Source of the DNA: Pseudotamlana haliotis
Lineage (GTDB): Bacteria; Bacteroidota; Bacteroidia; Flavobacteriales; Flavobacteriaceae
Assembly: GCF_008806375.1 (NCBI RefSeq)
Contig: NZ_WAAT01000004.1
Location: forward strand, 62,215-126,214
Direction of reading: 5' to 3'
Length of the DNA: 64,000 nt
The notes beneath the pieces were generated by a model. The model did not search any database. It was not told the origin of the DNA and saw only the letters and a program-made list of their open reading frames with translations. A program made the translations under genes and the position numbers. This document shows positions 55,626 through 64,000 of the stretch, piece by piece (position 1 is the stretch's first letter; each line of letters opens with the position of its first letter).

Positions 55626-57308
55626 ATGAAAACCTCTACACTTTTACAGTACTCAATAGCATCCTTAGTTTTACTTGGGTGTGGTGGCTCTAAAGTTACC
55701 CAAACTAAAGCTATTTGGGACAAACCAGTGCCTTTAGGTGATGAAAAAGCCATTTTAATGACGCCTAAATCTGGGTCATTTTCAGAAGCAGAAAAGCATG
55801 GTTGGGCGCACACCGACTTACTTAGCGATTCTATACCTGGAATGAGTTTAAACAAAGCTTATGAATTTCTTAAAGACAAAAGTGCTCAGCCTATTCTTGT
55901 CGGCGTCATAGACTCTGGTATTGATATCGATCATGAAGATTTAAGATCAATGCTGTGGACAAACCCTAGCGACAATACGACTAATAATAGTGATGATGAT
56001 AACAATAAATATATCGACGATATTCATGGCTGGAATTTCTTAGGCGGGACTGAAAATGAAGCTATTTACGCTAGAAACGGCCTCACACGTGAATATGCTA
56101 AATATTTAAAGCGTTTTGAAGGTGCTAATGAGGCTTCAGTTGCAGAAGCCGATAGGGTAGATTATCAAAAGTATTTAGAATTAAAAGAAGAATATGAAAC
56201 CAGTTCTGAGCAATACCAAGAGATGTATGATAAATACACGGCAATAGTTCAATCTATAGATGCTGCTGATTTGGAAGTTAGAACTGCCCTTAATAAAGAG
56301 GATTACACTTTAGAAGAAGTTAAAGCGCTTCCAGAGACAGATAATACAAAAATGGTTATTGAGGTTTTAGCTCAAGGTGCCACTATGGAAGATGCTAAAA
56401 CACCCTATGCCGTGCCATTGAGTGCTTTAAGTGACATTCTAAAGAAAAAATTCAATCCCAATTTTATTGGACGTCAAACTAACGATGACCCTTATGATAT
56501 CAGTGATGTCGTTTATGGGAATAACTTGGTAAAAGGATCACTTACCAAGGAAAGTCATGGTACTCATGTTGCTGGTATTATCCTTGGTGATAGATCTAAT
56601 CAAAAAGGTGTCAACGGTGTCACGAATAAGGCTAAATTAATTGCAGTACGAGCGGTACCTAATGGGGATGAGCATGATAAAGATGTGGCATTAGCCATTC
56701 ATTATATGGTAGATAATGGAGCTAAAGTTATTAATATGAGCTTTGGGAAAACCATATCCCCAAACCCAGAATGGGTTTACAACGCTCTAAAATATGCAGC
56801 AAGTAAAGATGTTTTAATTGTAAAAGCGGCTGGAAACGATGGTGAAAATATTGATATAATAACAATGTACCCAAATGATGCAATGAACAACCGTAACGAA
56901 TTTACAGATAACGTACTAACTATTGGAGCTACAGCACCATTTTTTAATGAGAAATTAGTCGCTGGATTTTCAAATTATGGCAAGTACACAGTTGATATTT
57001 TTGCTCCTGGTGCAGATATTTATTCAACGATTCCTAATAATGAGTATAGATTTAAAAGTGGGACTTCTATGGCAACGCCAGAGGTTTCAGGTGTTGCCGC
57101 CTTAATTAGAGCTTATTACCCTGAACTATCTGCACCACAAGTAAAACAAATTATTATGAATTCTGGATCTAAGGTAGATTTGGATGTTATTATACCAAAT
57201 ACTGAAGATAAAAAGAAAATGAATTTTAGTGAGTTTTCTAAATCTGGACGTATTTTAAATGCTTATAATGCTTTAAAAATGGCTGATGCTATAGTTTCAA
57301 AACAATAG
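55626..57308 (+). CDS. S8 (subtilisin-like) peptidase lipoprotein
   Basis: 560 residues. Lipobox LLGC at about 16-19. Catalytic triad Asp96 (GVIDSGID), His311 (SHGTHVAGII) and Ser481 (SGTSMATPEVSG). Between Asp and His lies an insert of roughly 150 residues (about 145-290), Glu/Tyr-rich and predicted helical, absent from compact subtilisins. No propeptide-length segment before the core and no type IX sorting domain, so it is probably membrane-anchored. Followed by a T-rich terminator. Confidence 0.92.
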   Translation: MKTSTLLQYSIASLVLLGCGGSKVTQTKAIWDKPVPLGDEKAILMTPKSGSFSEAEKHGWAHTDLLSDSIPGMSLNKAYEFLKDKSAQPILVGVIDSGIDIDHEDLRSMLWTNPSDNTTNNSDDDNNKYIDDIHGWNFLGGTENEAIYARNGLTREYAKYLKRFEGANEASVAEADRVDYQKYLELKEEYETSSEQYQEMYDKYTAIVQSIDAADLEVRTALNKEDYTLEEVKALPETDNTKMVIEVLAQGATMEDAKTPYAVPLSALSDILKKKFNPNFIGRQTNDDPYDISDVVYGNNLVKGSLTKESHGTHVAGIILGDRSNQKGVNGVTNKAKLIAVRAVPNGDEHDKDVALAIHYMVDNGAKVINMSFGKTISPNPEWVYNALKYAASKDVLIVKAAGNDGENIDIITMYPNDAMNNRNEFTDNVLTIGATAPFFNEKLVAGFSNYGKYTVDIFAPGADIYSTIPNNEYRFKSGTSMATPEVSGVAALIRAYYPELSAPQVKQIIMNSGSKVDLDVIIPNTEDKKKMNFSEFSKSGRILNAYNALKMADAIVSKQ

Positions 57309-57336
57309 AAATCAGTAATATATCATACATAAAGAG

Positions 57337-57369
57337 CACTTGTTTAAACTTAAGTAAGTGTTTTTTTTA
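57337..57369 (+). terminator. Terminator after the S8 peptidase
   Basis: CACTT (57337-57341) pairs with AAGTG (57356-57360), followed by eight or more Ts. The loop contains the palindrome GTTTAAAC. A short stem, but the T tract is strong. Confidence 0.6.
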
Positions 57370-57507
57370 TGCCTTAATTTTTGATACATAGATTTAAAAG
57401 CATATAAATTTTGGTTATTTGACGTGTTTATAACAGTTCCATCGATTTTTTTATTAAAAATTAAGATTATCCGTTAATTTAAAGTGATCACTTTAATATT
57501 CACTCTC

Positions 57508-58131
57508 ATGAAGAAAACAGCAACAATCTTATGTCTCTTTTTTATTATTAGTCTTTTTTCAAATGCTTACGCTCAAGACACCATTTATATAACTGGCACA
57601 AAGGCTAAAAACTATAAAAAAAGGAGTCCGATTTATGATTATTCAGAAAAAAACTTAAATAGTGTAGATACGATTCCTGATTATTTGACTCAAAATAACA
57701 AACTTAAAATTACGGGAACAATTTATGAGAGTGATGGGGTTACAATAGCAAAAAACATATTATTATTTATTGAGCAAAGTGATGAAAACGGTGATTTTCA
57801 ATTACGTCGATACAATAAAAAACGTTATGTAAAACATCGCGGTTGGGTTAGAACTGACGATAAAGGACAATATACCCTATACACTTTTATTCCAGGTAGT
57901 TCCATGTACGGTAATGACCCTAAACAAATTCATCCTATCCTAAAAGAGCCTAATAAACCAGAATATAAAATAGAACCTTTTCTTTTTGATGATGACCCGA
58001 GGTTAACGGATAAATGCCGCGAATTGGTTGAACAAACCAACCCAAGAAGGATTTTAAAGCTTGATAAAAAGGAAGGTGTTTATGTCACCACTAGAGATAT
58101 TATTTTAGGAGAAGAAATTCCTATTAAATAG
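57508..58131 (+). CDS. Secreted intradiol-dioxygenase-like protein
   Basis: 207 residues from ATG 57508 (the open frame from 57484 adds nine residues ahead of the signal peptide). Signal peptide ends NAYAQ. The core KLKITGTIYESDG, GWVRTDDKGQYTLYTFIPG and FLFDDDPRLTDKCRE follows the catechol/protocatechuate dioxygenase fold. In active relatives an iron site uses an HxH pair in PAHIH; here the region reads PKQIHP, so one His is Gln and activity is doubtful. Possibly a binding protein with the same beta-sandwich. Confidence 0.7.
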   Translation: MKKTATILCLFFIISLFSNAYAQDTIYITGTKAKNYKKRSPIYDYSEKNLNSVDTIPDYLTQNNKLKITGTIYESDGVTIAKNILLFIEQSDENGDFQLRRYNKKRYVKHRGWVRTDDKGQYTLYTFIPGSSMYGNDPKQIHPILKEPNKPEYKIEPFLFDDDPRLTDKCRELVEQTNPRRILKLDKKEGVYVTTRDIILGEEIPIK

Positions 58132-58181
58132 AAGGTGATTTTCAAAGATGTTAGTCACATTCCAGCTCTTGTGTCGTTTGG

Positions 58182-58201
58182 CCTTTTCGAGAGGTTTTTT
58201 T
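58182..58201 (+). terminator. Possible terminator after the dioxygenase-like gene
   Basis: CCTTT-TCG-AGAGG forms a 5-bp stem (one G-U) followed by seven Ts, about 50 bp after the stop. Confidence 0.45.
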
Positions 58202-58212
58202 AATAGATAGTT

Positions 58213-58640
58213 ATGTTCTCGGCTCCGCTCGAACACCGTTTTATTAGATGTTGGGTGGTGGTTGTTGAGGCTAGAAGAGAAGGGTTTACTCTTACATTAT
58301 TATTACACAAAGATACGCTGAGATTTCACAGTGACTAACAGAGGTTTTTCAGAAACAGATTTCACTGATTTTCACTGAATTTTATTGTTATAAATGTTCT
58401 CGACTCCGCTCGAACACCGTTTTATTAGACGTTTGGTGATGGTTTTGAGACGAGTAGAGAAGGGCTAATGCTTACGTTATTATTACACAAAGATACGCTG
58501 AGATTTCACAGAGGCTCTCAGAGGTTATTTAGAAACAGATTTCACTAATTTTTTAGAGTTGTAAATGTTCTCGACTTCGCTCGAACACCGTTTTATTAGA
58601 TGTTTAGTGATGGTTTTCGAGACCAGTCTAGCAGATGCAT
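58213..58640. repeat. Tandem noncoding repeats of about 175 bp
   Basis: Three copies begin with TGTTCTCG-(A/G)CT(C/T)CGCTCGAACACCG at about 58213, 58394 and 58565 (periods 181 and 171 bp; the third is partial). Each continues with TTTTATTAGA, a region with GAGAAGGG, then ACACAAAGATACGCTGAGAT and TTTCACAGAGG in the first two. The leading word contains a small palindrome TGTTC...GAACA. The surrounding gap 58132-58789 holds no gene. Confidence 0.8.
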
Positions 58641-58774
58641 TCATTAAAAAAATCAGATAGAACTTCACTCTAAATGACTGTTTTTAATTCGTTCGAACAT
58701 CGACTACGAATCTACTAATACCCCAATTTCAATATTACACGCAACATTTTCTATTTTCTTGATAAGAATTCCGT

Positions 58775-58782
58775 TAAGTTTG
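58775..58782 (+). promoter_or_regulatory. -7 box immediately before the DUF457 gene
   Basis: TAAGTTTG is a perfect TAnnTTTG, ending only 7 bp before the ATG at 58790. If used, the transcript would start at or next to the initiation codon, giving a leaderless mRNA. Confidence 0.45.
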
Positions 58783-58789
58783 TAACCTT

Positions 58790-59788
58790 ATGGATTCACT
58801 GACTCAAATTGTTTTAGGGGCTGCCGTTGGCGAAGCTGTTTTAGGTAAAAAAGTTGGCAACAAAGCTTTGTTATATGGTGCTATAGGAGGTACAATACCT
58901 GATTTAGATGTATTGGCTAGTCATTTTACCGATACGGTTTCTGCTTTAGAAATACATAGAGGTTTTACGCATTCCATAGTCTTTTCCATTGTATTTGCGC
59001 CCATTTTTGGCTGGTTAGTCTCCCGTTATGAACGTTATAAAGATTTCAAAGGCTGGTCTTGGTTATTTTTCTGGGGATTTATTACACATCCGCTTTTAGA
59101 TGCCCACACCACTTGGGGCACACAATTATTTTGGCCCTTTGATTTAAGAGTCGCCTATAAAACTATATTTGTAGTTGACCCTTTGTACACTTTACCTTTT
59201 CTAGTCTGCTTAATTTTAGTGATGTGTTATAAAAGAACTTCAAAAAAAAGGCAATTTTATAACCGTTTAGGACTCATAATTAGCTCTAGTTATTTGCTAA
59301 TCACTGTTGTTTTAAAAGTTCTAGCTTACTCTAAGTTTGAAGATGCTTTAAAATCACAAAACATTGATTATTTTGATGTAGATACCCGACCAACACCTTT
59401 AAATACGATATTGTGGACGGCCAATGTGGATACCAAAGACACTTATTTAGTAGGCTACTATTCTTTTTTTGATTCCAAACCTATTAAATTTTACTCTTAC
59501 CCGAAACATCATGAGTATTTGGAAGATTTAAAAGAAAATGATAAAGTTCAACGTATGATTGCCATTTCTAACGGTTGGTATACCATTTCAAAACATACCA
59601 ATAAATTGTACTTCAATGATTTGCGTTTTGGCACAATGGGCATTAAACAAGATCCTGATCAGTTTGTGTTTAAATATGAGATTCATCAAAATTCAGATGG
59701 CATCATTACCTTTATAGAAACTCCAAAGGATAGGGAGGATGCTAAAGGTCTTTTAGCAGATCTTTGGAAACGCCTAAAGGGAAATTGA
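58790..59788 (+). CDS. DUF457 (YdjM-like) membrane-bound metal-dependent hydrolase
   Basis: 332 residues. MDSLTQIVLGAAVGEAVLGK at the start, then GGTIPDLDVL and HRGFTHSI with DAHTTWGT, the His/Asp metal positions of the family. Several membrane segments (about 70-190) are followed by a soluble C-terminal domain. Acts at the inner membrane on an unknown substrate. The start is well fixed by the family N-terminus. Confidence 0.88.
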   Translation: MDSLTQIVLGAAVGEAVLGKKVGNKALLYGAIGGTIPDLDVLASHFTDTVSALEIHRGFTHSIVFSIVFAPIFGWLVSRYERYKDFKGWSWLFFWGFITHPLLDAHTTWGTQLFWPFDLRVAYKTIFVVDPLYTLPFLVCLILVMCYKRTSKKRQFYNRLGLIISSSYLLITVVLKVLAYSKFEDALKSQNIDYFDVDTRPTPLNTILWTANVDTKDTYLVGYYSFFDSKPIKFYSYPKHHEYLEDLKENDKVQRMIAISNGWYTISKHTNKLYFNDLRFGTMGIKQDPDQFVFKYEIHQNSDGIITFIETPKDREDAKGLLADLWKRLKGN

Positions 59789-59834
59789 TTTCTAATTTCA
59801 GAAGGCATATAGAATAAGCATTCAATAATTAGCC

Positions 59835-59861
59835 TTGCCAACAAAACTGTGTTTATCTTTG
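59835..59861 (+). promoter_or_regulatory. Promoter of the DEAD-box helicase gene
   Basis: TTG 59835-59837, 16-bp spacer, TATCTTTG 59854-59861. This overlaps the start of the longest open frame, so the helicase should begin at ATG 59877, about 15 bp downstream. Confidence 0.55.
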
Positions 59862-59876
59862 CTGAAAAATTTTCGC

Positions 59877-61217
59877 ATGTTAAAACAATTTTCAGATTTA
59901 GGTATTCATGAATCCTTTCAGCAAAGCTTATCAGATTTAAGCATATCGAAACCTACAGATGTTCAAAAAAAAGCCATTCCTGTAGTCCTGAACAAAAAAG
60001 ATGATTTGGTTGTTTTAGCAAAAACGGGAACTGGTAAAACTGCAGCTTTCGGATTACCATTATTACAGCTAACCGATACCAGTGAGACTCGTATTCAAAC
60101 ACTAATTTTGGCACCTACAAGAGAATTAGGGCAACAAATATTCACGAATCTCCATGCTTTAGCTGCGGCAAACCCTGAAATAAATATAGGATCGCTTTGT
60201 GGAGGTACGCCTATCAAACCCCAAATTGAACGACTTAAAGAAGCTACTCATATGGTTGTAGCCACACCAGGACGACTGGTAGATCTTTTAAAACGTGAAG
60301 TAATCAATCTTAATCATTTGAAATACTTTGTTTTAGATGAAGCTGATGAAATGATTACCGCATTAAAAGAAGAGGTTGATCACATTATAAAATCTATTCC
60401 TAAAAGCAGAAGAACCTTCTTGTTTACGGCTACTATGCCCGGTACCATCAAGCAATTAATTCAGAATTACATGTCTAAACATGTGGTTCAAATTGAAGCT
60501 GATATGGAAACGACCGGACACCAAGGCATCGATCACCAATATGTAGTGGTTGAGCCTATTGAAAAACTTGACGTTTTACTCCACTTTTTAAACTCAAAAG
60601 TGGGCCAACGTGGTATCATTTTCTGTAAAACCAAAGCAGCTGTAAATAAATTAGCTAAGAATTTAGCCATCAATAAATTTTCTTCGGGAGCCATACACGG
60701 AAGCCTATCTCAAGGGATCCGTGACCGTATTATGGGACAATTTAGAGAAGGACATATTGATATTTTGGTTGCAACCGATCTGGCAGCCCGTGGTATTGAT
60801 GTTAAAGAGCTCTCTTACGTCGTTAATTATCATTTACCTGATACCTATGAGGCCTATGTACATCGAAGCGGAAGAACAGCCAGAGCAGGAGCAAAGGGGC
60901 TTGCATTAACCATCATTCAAGAAGAGGAAGTGGTTGATATTGCCGATTTTCAAGATGAATTAGGTATTAAATTTAAAAACCTTCCAAAAGCTGATGCTCA
61001 TAGCATTGAAGAAAACAACACCTTATTATGGGCGAGGAAAATCTTTAAAACTAAGCCAAATCGCGAGGTTTCAGAAGATTTAAAATCTCAAATAAAAACC
61101 ATTTTTCATCATTTAACCAAAGAAGAACTGGTAGATAAAATATTAGCCAATTATTTGGCTCAAAACGCTAAAGTATTACCAACGGAAGCCCCATCTAAAA
61201 AACGTAAAAAGCACTAA
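59877..61217 (+). CDS. DEAD-box RNA helicase
   Basis: 446 residues from ATG 59877. Q motif SKPTDVQKKAIP, Walker A AKTGTGKT, PTRELGQQ, TPGRLVDL, DEAD in VLDEADEM, TATMP, then RGIDVKELSYVVNY and HRSGRTARAG. A full DEAD-box protein with a C-terminal Lys-rich tail. Of the RhlE/CsdA type; precise target unknown. It ends 6 bp before a second helicase. Confidence 0.92.
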   Translation: MLKQFSDLGIHESFQQSLSDLSISKPTDVQKKAIPVVLNKKDDLVVLAKTGTGKTAAFGLPLLQLTDTSETRIQTLILAPTRELGQQIFTNLHALAAANPEINIGSLCGGTPIKPQIERLKEATHMVVATPGRLVDLLKREVINLNHLKYFVLDEADEMITALKEEVDHIIKSIPKSRRTFLFTATMPGTIKQLIQNYMSKHVVQIEADMETTGHQGIDHQYVVVEPIEKLDVLLHFLNSKVGQRGIIFCKTKAAVNKLAKNLAINKFSSGAIHGSLSQGIRDRIMGQFREGHIDILVATDLAARGIDVKELSYVVNYHLPDTYEAYVHRSGRTARAGAKGLALTIIQEEEVVDIADFQDELGIKFKNLPKADAHSIEENNTLLWARKIFKTKPNREVSEDLKSQIKTIFHHLTKEELVDKILANYLAQNAKVLPTEAPSKKRKKH

Positions 61218-61223
61218 CAAATT

Positions 61224-62537
61224 ATGGCTAATCGCGTCAAAAATCAGCAAGATATTTTAGATAAACTGAATATCGAAGCCTTAAATCCCATGCAAGAAGA
61301 AGCCCTTGTTGTTATGGAGGGTTCAACTAATACCGTGTTATTGTCTCCAACAGGTACCGGAAAAACTTTAGCCTTTTTACTGCCTTTATTGGAGTTTTTG
61401 AATCCCGATTCAGAACATATTCAAGCTTTAATTGTGGTGCCTTCACGAGAATTAGCCATTCAAATAGAGCAAGTCGTTCGTTCTATGGGTTCTGGTTATA
61501 AGGTCAATGCCGTTTATGGAGGTAGGCCAATTTCAAAAGATAAAATAGAACTCAAGCACAATCCTGCAATTTTAATAGGAACTCCAGGCAGATTATTAGA
61601 TCATTTTGATAGTGAGCGCTTTTCTAGAGAAAGTATAAAAACCTTGATTTTAGATGAATTCGACAAAACATTAGAAGATGGTTTTGAAGAAGAAATGAAG
61701 GCCATTATGCATTATTTGCCGAACATCAACAAGCGAATCTTGACTTCAGCCACACAAGGCGTAAAGATTCCTGGTTTCGTAAGATTAGACAAACCCGAAA
61801 TTATTGATTTTATAAAAGAAAAAAGAAAATCGCAATTAGCCATAAAAACGGTGATTTCTCCAGATAAAAACAAACTAAAAACCTTGTTACAATTAATGCA
61901 ACACATTGGAAACAAGCAAGGGATTGTTTTCTGTAATTTAAGAGAGAGTATAGGTGAGGTGAGTCGGTTTTTAAAAAGAAATCACATCAGTCATGCCACA
62001 TTCTCAGGAGGCATGGAACAAAAAGATAGAGAGCGTGCTTTAATAAAATTTAGAAACGGTACGTCTCAAGTACTATTAGCAACCGATTTAGCTGCAAGAG
62101 GTATAGATATTCCAGAACTTAATTATATCATTCATTATGAACTCCCTAGACATGAAGAAGAATTTATTCATAGAAATGGAAGAACCGCTCGAGTGAATGC
62201 CAAAGGAACAGCCTATGTTTTAAAATGGCAAGACCAACTATTACCAGATTTTATAAAAGATGTAAAAGGTATTAATATTTCAAAAAAGGCTGAAGTTATT
62301 CCACAATACTGGGAAACTTTATTTATTTCTGGAGGAAGAAAAGATAAAATTTCAAAAGGGGATATTGCTGGTTTATTTTTTAAAAGTGGAAACATTAACA
62401 AAGAACAGTTAGGCGTTATTGAGCTGAAGCAGGATTGTGCCTTTGTGGCAGTGCCTTTGACCATTGCTAATGAATTGGTTGAAAAGCTAAACAATTCACG
62501 TTTAAAGAAAAAGAAGGTACGCATTACTGTTTTATGA
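61224..62537 (+). CDS. DEAD-box family helicase with DbpA-type RNA-binding domain, DEFD box
   Basis: 437 residues. Walker A SPTGTGKT, the Walker B box reads LDEFDKTL (DEFD instead of DEAD), TSAT, and RGIDIPELNYIIHY with HRNGRTARVN. The C-terminal region (about 365-437, IFISGGRKDKISKGD through KKKVRITVL) matches the DbpA RNA-binding domain, which recognises 23S rRNA helix 92. So it probably acts in large-subunit assembly. Confidence 0.88.
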   Translation: MANRVKNQQDILDKLNIEALNPMQEEALVVMEGSTNTVLLSPTGTGKTLAFLLPLLEFLNPDSEHIQALIVVPSRELAIQIEQVVRSMGSGYKVNAVYGGRPISKDKIELKHNPAILIGTPGRLLDHFDSERFSRESIKTLILDEFDKTLEDGFEEEMKAIMHYLPNINKRILTSATQGVKIPGFVRLDKPEIIDFIKEKRKSQLAIKTVISPDKNKLKTLLQLMQHIGNKQGIVFCNLRESIGEVSRFLKRNHISHATFSGGMEQKDRERALIKFRNGTSQVLLATDLAARGIDIPELNYIIHYELPRHEEEFIHRNGRTARVNAKGTAYVLKWQDQLLPDFIKDVKGINISKKAEVIPQYWETLFISGGRKDKISKGDIAGLFFKSGNINKEQLGVIELKQDCAFVAVPLTIANELVEKLNNSRLKKKKVRITVL

Positions 62538-62633
62538 GTTTATCTCATATGAGTAAGACTCCAGAAACCAAAAACTATCGACCATTAACTAAATATAATT
62601 GTTAAACATCTACTAAATATGAATTTGAAATTT

Positions 62634-62661
62634 TTGTGTTTCGTAGAAAAAAATATCTTTG
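62634..62661 (+). promoter_or_regulatory. Promoter of the secreted protein at 62704
   Basis: TTG 62634-62636, a 17-bp spacer and TATCTTTG 62654-62661, a perfect TAnnTTTG, 42 bp before the ATG. Confidence 0.6.
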
Positions 62662-62703
62662 TCAGCGTTACGCGTTGAATTTTAATAAAAATTTAAAAGA
62701 TTC

Positions 62704-63369
62704 ATGAAATCTAATTTGGTATTTCTTTTTATGATTTTTTTATCGCTATCTACTTATGCTCAAATAGATAGTAGGAATAACGCGTTTAGTATTCCGGCTA
62801 TTGAAGCACCAAAAGACACCTCAGATTTAAAGCCTGAAACACCAGAAATTAAGCCAGAATCTAATTTAGATATACCAGAGCCAGTAACCAATACACCTTT
62901 TCCTAAAAAACCATTTTCAATGTTACCAGAGGAAGAGTTTGGTGATCCTGGTGAATTGTACGCTGATAATATCAATAAAACCTTAGATCATTTAAGACTG
63001 AGTAAAGAAGAGTTGGAAATGAGAAACGGAAGTACCGTAGATCAGTTCTTAGGTGAATTTAGAAGTAATGCCACTTCTGTAAATGTGGTTTATCGTGATC
63101 ATGGTTATATGGATGGTGATGTTATACAGGTACGTGTTAATGATGACGTGGTGCAAGCCCGTATTTTTCTATCAAATTCTTTCAAAGGTTTTAAATTAGA
63201 TTTACACCCTGGAATTAACAAAATTGACTTCTTAGCTCTAAATCAAGGAGAGTCTGGACCAAATACAGCAGAGTTTAGAGTCACTGATGATACTGGAGCT
63301 TTGGTTACTCATAATCAATGGAATTTAGCTAAAGGAGTAAAAGCAACGGTTATTGTTGTAAAAGAGTAG
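62704..63369 (+). CDS. Secreted protein of unknown function
   Basis: 221 residues. Signal peptide (about 1-19, ending STYAQ), a Pro/Glu-rich low-complexity stretch (about 33-75, with KPETPEIKPESNLDIPEP), then a beta-rich domain (about 105-221) containing VNVVYRDHGYMDGDVIQVRVN and HPGINKIDFLALNQGESGPN. I recognise no named family. The linker suggests attachment at, or projection from, the cell envelope. It has its own promoter. Confidence 0.75.
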   Translation: MKSNLVFLFMIFLSLSTYAQIDSRNNAFSIPAIEAPKDTSDLKPETPEIKPESNLDIPEPVTNTPFPKKPFSMLPEEEFGDPGELYADNINKTLDHLRLSKEELEMRNGSTVDQFLGEFRSNATSVNVVYRDHGYMDGDVIQVRVNDDVVQARIFLSNSFKGFKLDLHPGINKIDFLALNQGESGPNTAEFRVTDDTGALVTHNQWNLAKGVKATVIVVKE

Positions 63370-63449
63370 CTAACTTCTTCTTCTATTAACTCTTTTAACA
63401 AATGCTATAAGGTGTTATAAATTTTACTTTATAGAGTTTAGAATGATAA

Positions 63450-64000
63450 CTACTTAAATGTTGAATTACTAGGCAGTTCAAAAATTTCTAATCCGAAATA
63501 AGATAGTGCTGCAATCAGGTGATCAAAGATATCAGACATGATATATTCGTAATTTGCCCAACGTTTATCACTACTAAAAGCATAAATTTCTAAAGGAATT
63601 CCTTGTGTTGTAGGCGCTAATTGTCTGGCCATAATCATCATGTCTTTATTAACAGCCGAATGATTATTCAAGTAAGAATCGATATACTTTCTGAAAACCC
63701 CTAAGTTCGTTAGGTTTCTACCGTTTAACAGTATACTTTTATCAATGTTGTGTGCATTGTTGTAGCTATCAATATCCGCTTGACGGTTTTCTAAATAATC
63801 GGTTAAGAGTTGAATTTTCTTTAGATCTGTTATTTCTGCCTCCGATAAATATTTAACCCCGCCTTGCTTAATCAATAAGGCCCGTTTAATTCGTCGGCCT
63901 TCTGAAGTCGTCATACCTCGCCAGTTTTTAAACGAATCTGAAATTAAAGCATAAGGCGGAATGGTAGTGATGGTTTTGTCAAAATTTTGAACTTTTACTG
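63450..64000 (-). CDS. MscS-type mechanosensitive channel (YbdG-like), C-terminal part
   Basis: The frame is open to the window edge, so the N-terminus and channel helices are missing. Visible parts are VQNFDKTITTIPPYALISDS and FKNWRGM (end of the MscS beta domain), then a helical region and the conserved tail RQLAPTTQGIPLEIYAFSSD followed by ANYEYIMSDIFDHLIAAL. These match the large YbdG branch of small-conductance channels. 184 residues are present, and an internal ATG at 63914 is not the start. Confidence 0.85.
   Translation of the reverse strand, partial: VKVQNFDKTITTIPPYALISDSFKNWRGMTTSEGRRIKRALLIKQGGVKYLSEAEITDLKKIQLLTDYLENRQADIDSYNNAHNIDKSILLNGRNLTNLGVFRKYIDSYLNNHSAVNKDMMIMARQLAPTTQGIPLEIYAFSSDKRWANYEYIMSDIFDHLIAALSYFGLEIFELPSNSTFK

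Noticed and set aside
58213-58640. The tandem repeats as a CRISPR-like array
   Set aside because: The period is about 175 bp, the copies are similar along their length rather than short repeats with unique spacers, and there are no cas genes.
1-64000. CRISPR arrays, tRNA or rRNA genes, transposases, prophage genes
   Set aside because: No regularly spaced direct repeats with unique spacers, no cloverleaf-like or rRNA-like sequence, and no integrase, transposase or phage structural genes were found.

Overview
The window is low-GC DNA from a member of the Flavobacteriia (Bacteroidota), most likely a marine Flavobacteriaceae. Supporting marks are a type IX secretion regulator (PorX), an lpxC-fabZ fusion, frequent TTG/GTG starts, A-rich ribosome-binding regions, and many copies of the Bacteroidota -7 promoter box TAnnTTTG. 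I see no rRNA, tRNA, CRISPR array, transposase or prophage.

Layout. 1-2956: tsaE (5' end only) and porX on the minus strand, with a divergent HD-domain phosphohydrolase. 3011-12458: a compact plus-strand housekeeping block: lpxD, lpxC-fabZ, lpxA, efp, a second lpxD-like gene, sucD, fabG, a membrane protein with a VWA-like region, and an SPFH protein. 12459-21508: the complete histidine operon hisG-D-C-B-H-(four-helix-bundle gene)-A-F-IE followed by a truA-like gene. It is preceded by a histidine-rich leader peptide and an attenuator. Most his spacers contain palindromic repeats; one has become the N-terminus of HisH, and a four-helix-bundle gene sits between hisH and hisA. 21509-24134: small envelope proteins, DUF2461 and a hotdog thioesterase. 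24346-29073: leuC-leuD-(leuA/cimA-type)-leuB, where the synthase has citramalate-synthase-like pocket residues.

29196-36874: a beta-hydroxyacid dehydrogenase, an S9 peptidase, an SF2 helicase, a cold-shock-domain protein and two EamA transporters. 36903-39276: a decayed copper nitrite reductase locus (nirK-cytochrome c, nirV, SCO1), in which each gene carries visible lesions. 39621-49194: two converging gene sets of the circularly permuted ATP-grasp / alpha-E / transglutaminase / DUF2126 amidoligase type, a predicted and still uncharacterised peptide-ligation or modification system, here without the Anbu proteasome-like subunit. 49582-53807: two tandem paralogues of a large HAD-like protein. 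54018-58131: DUF1853, a DUF4251 lipoprotein, a subtilisin-like lipoprotein and an intradiol-dioxygenase-like secreted protein. 58213-58640: tandem noncoding repeats of about 175 bp. 58790-64000: a DUF457 membrane hydrolase, two DEAD-box helicases (the second DbpA-like), an unknown secreted protein and the C-terminal part of an MscS-type channel cut by the window end.

The leads most worth following are the his attenuator, the ATP-grasp/alpha-E/transglutaminase island, and the eroded nitrite-reduction cluster.
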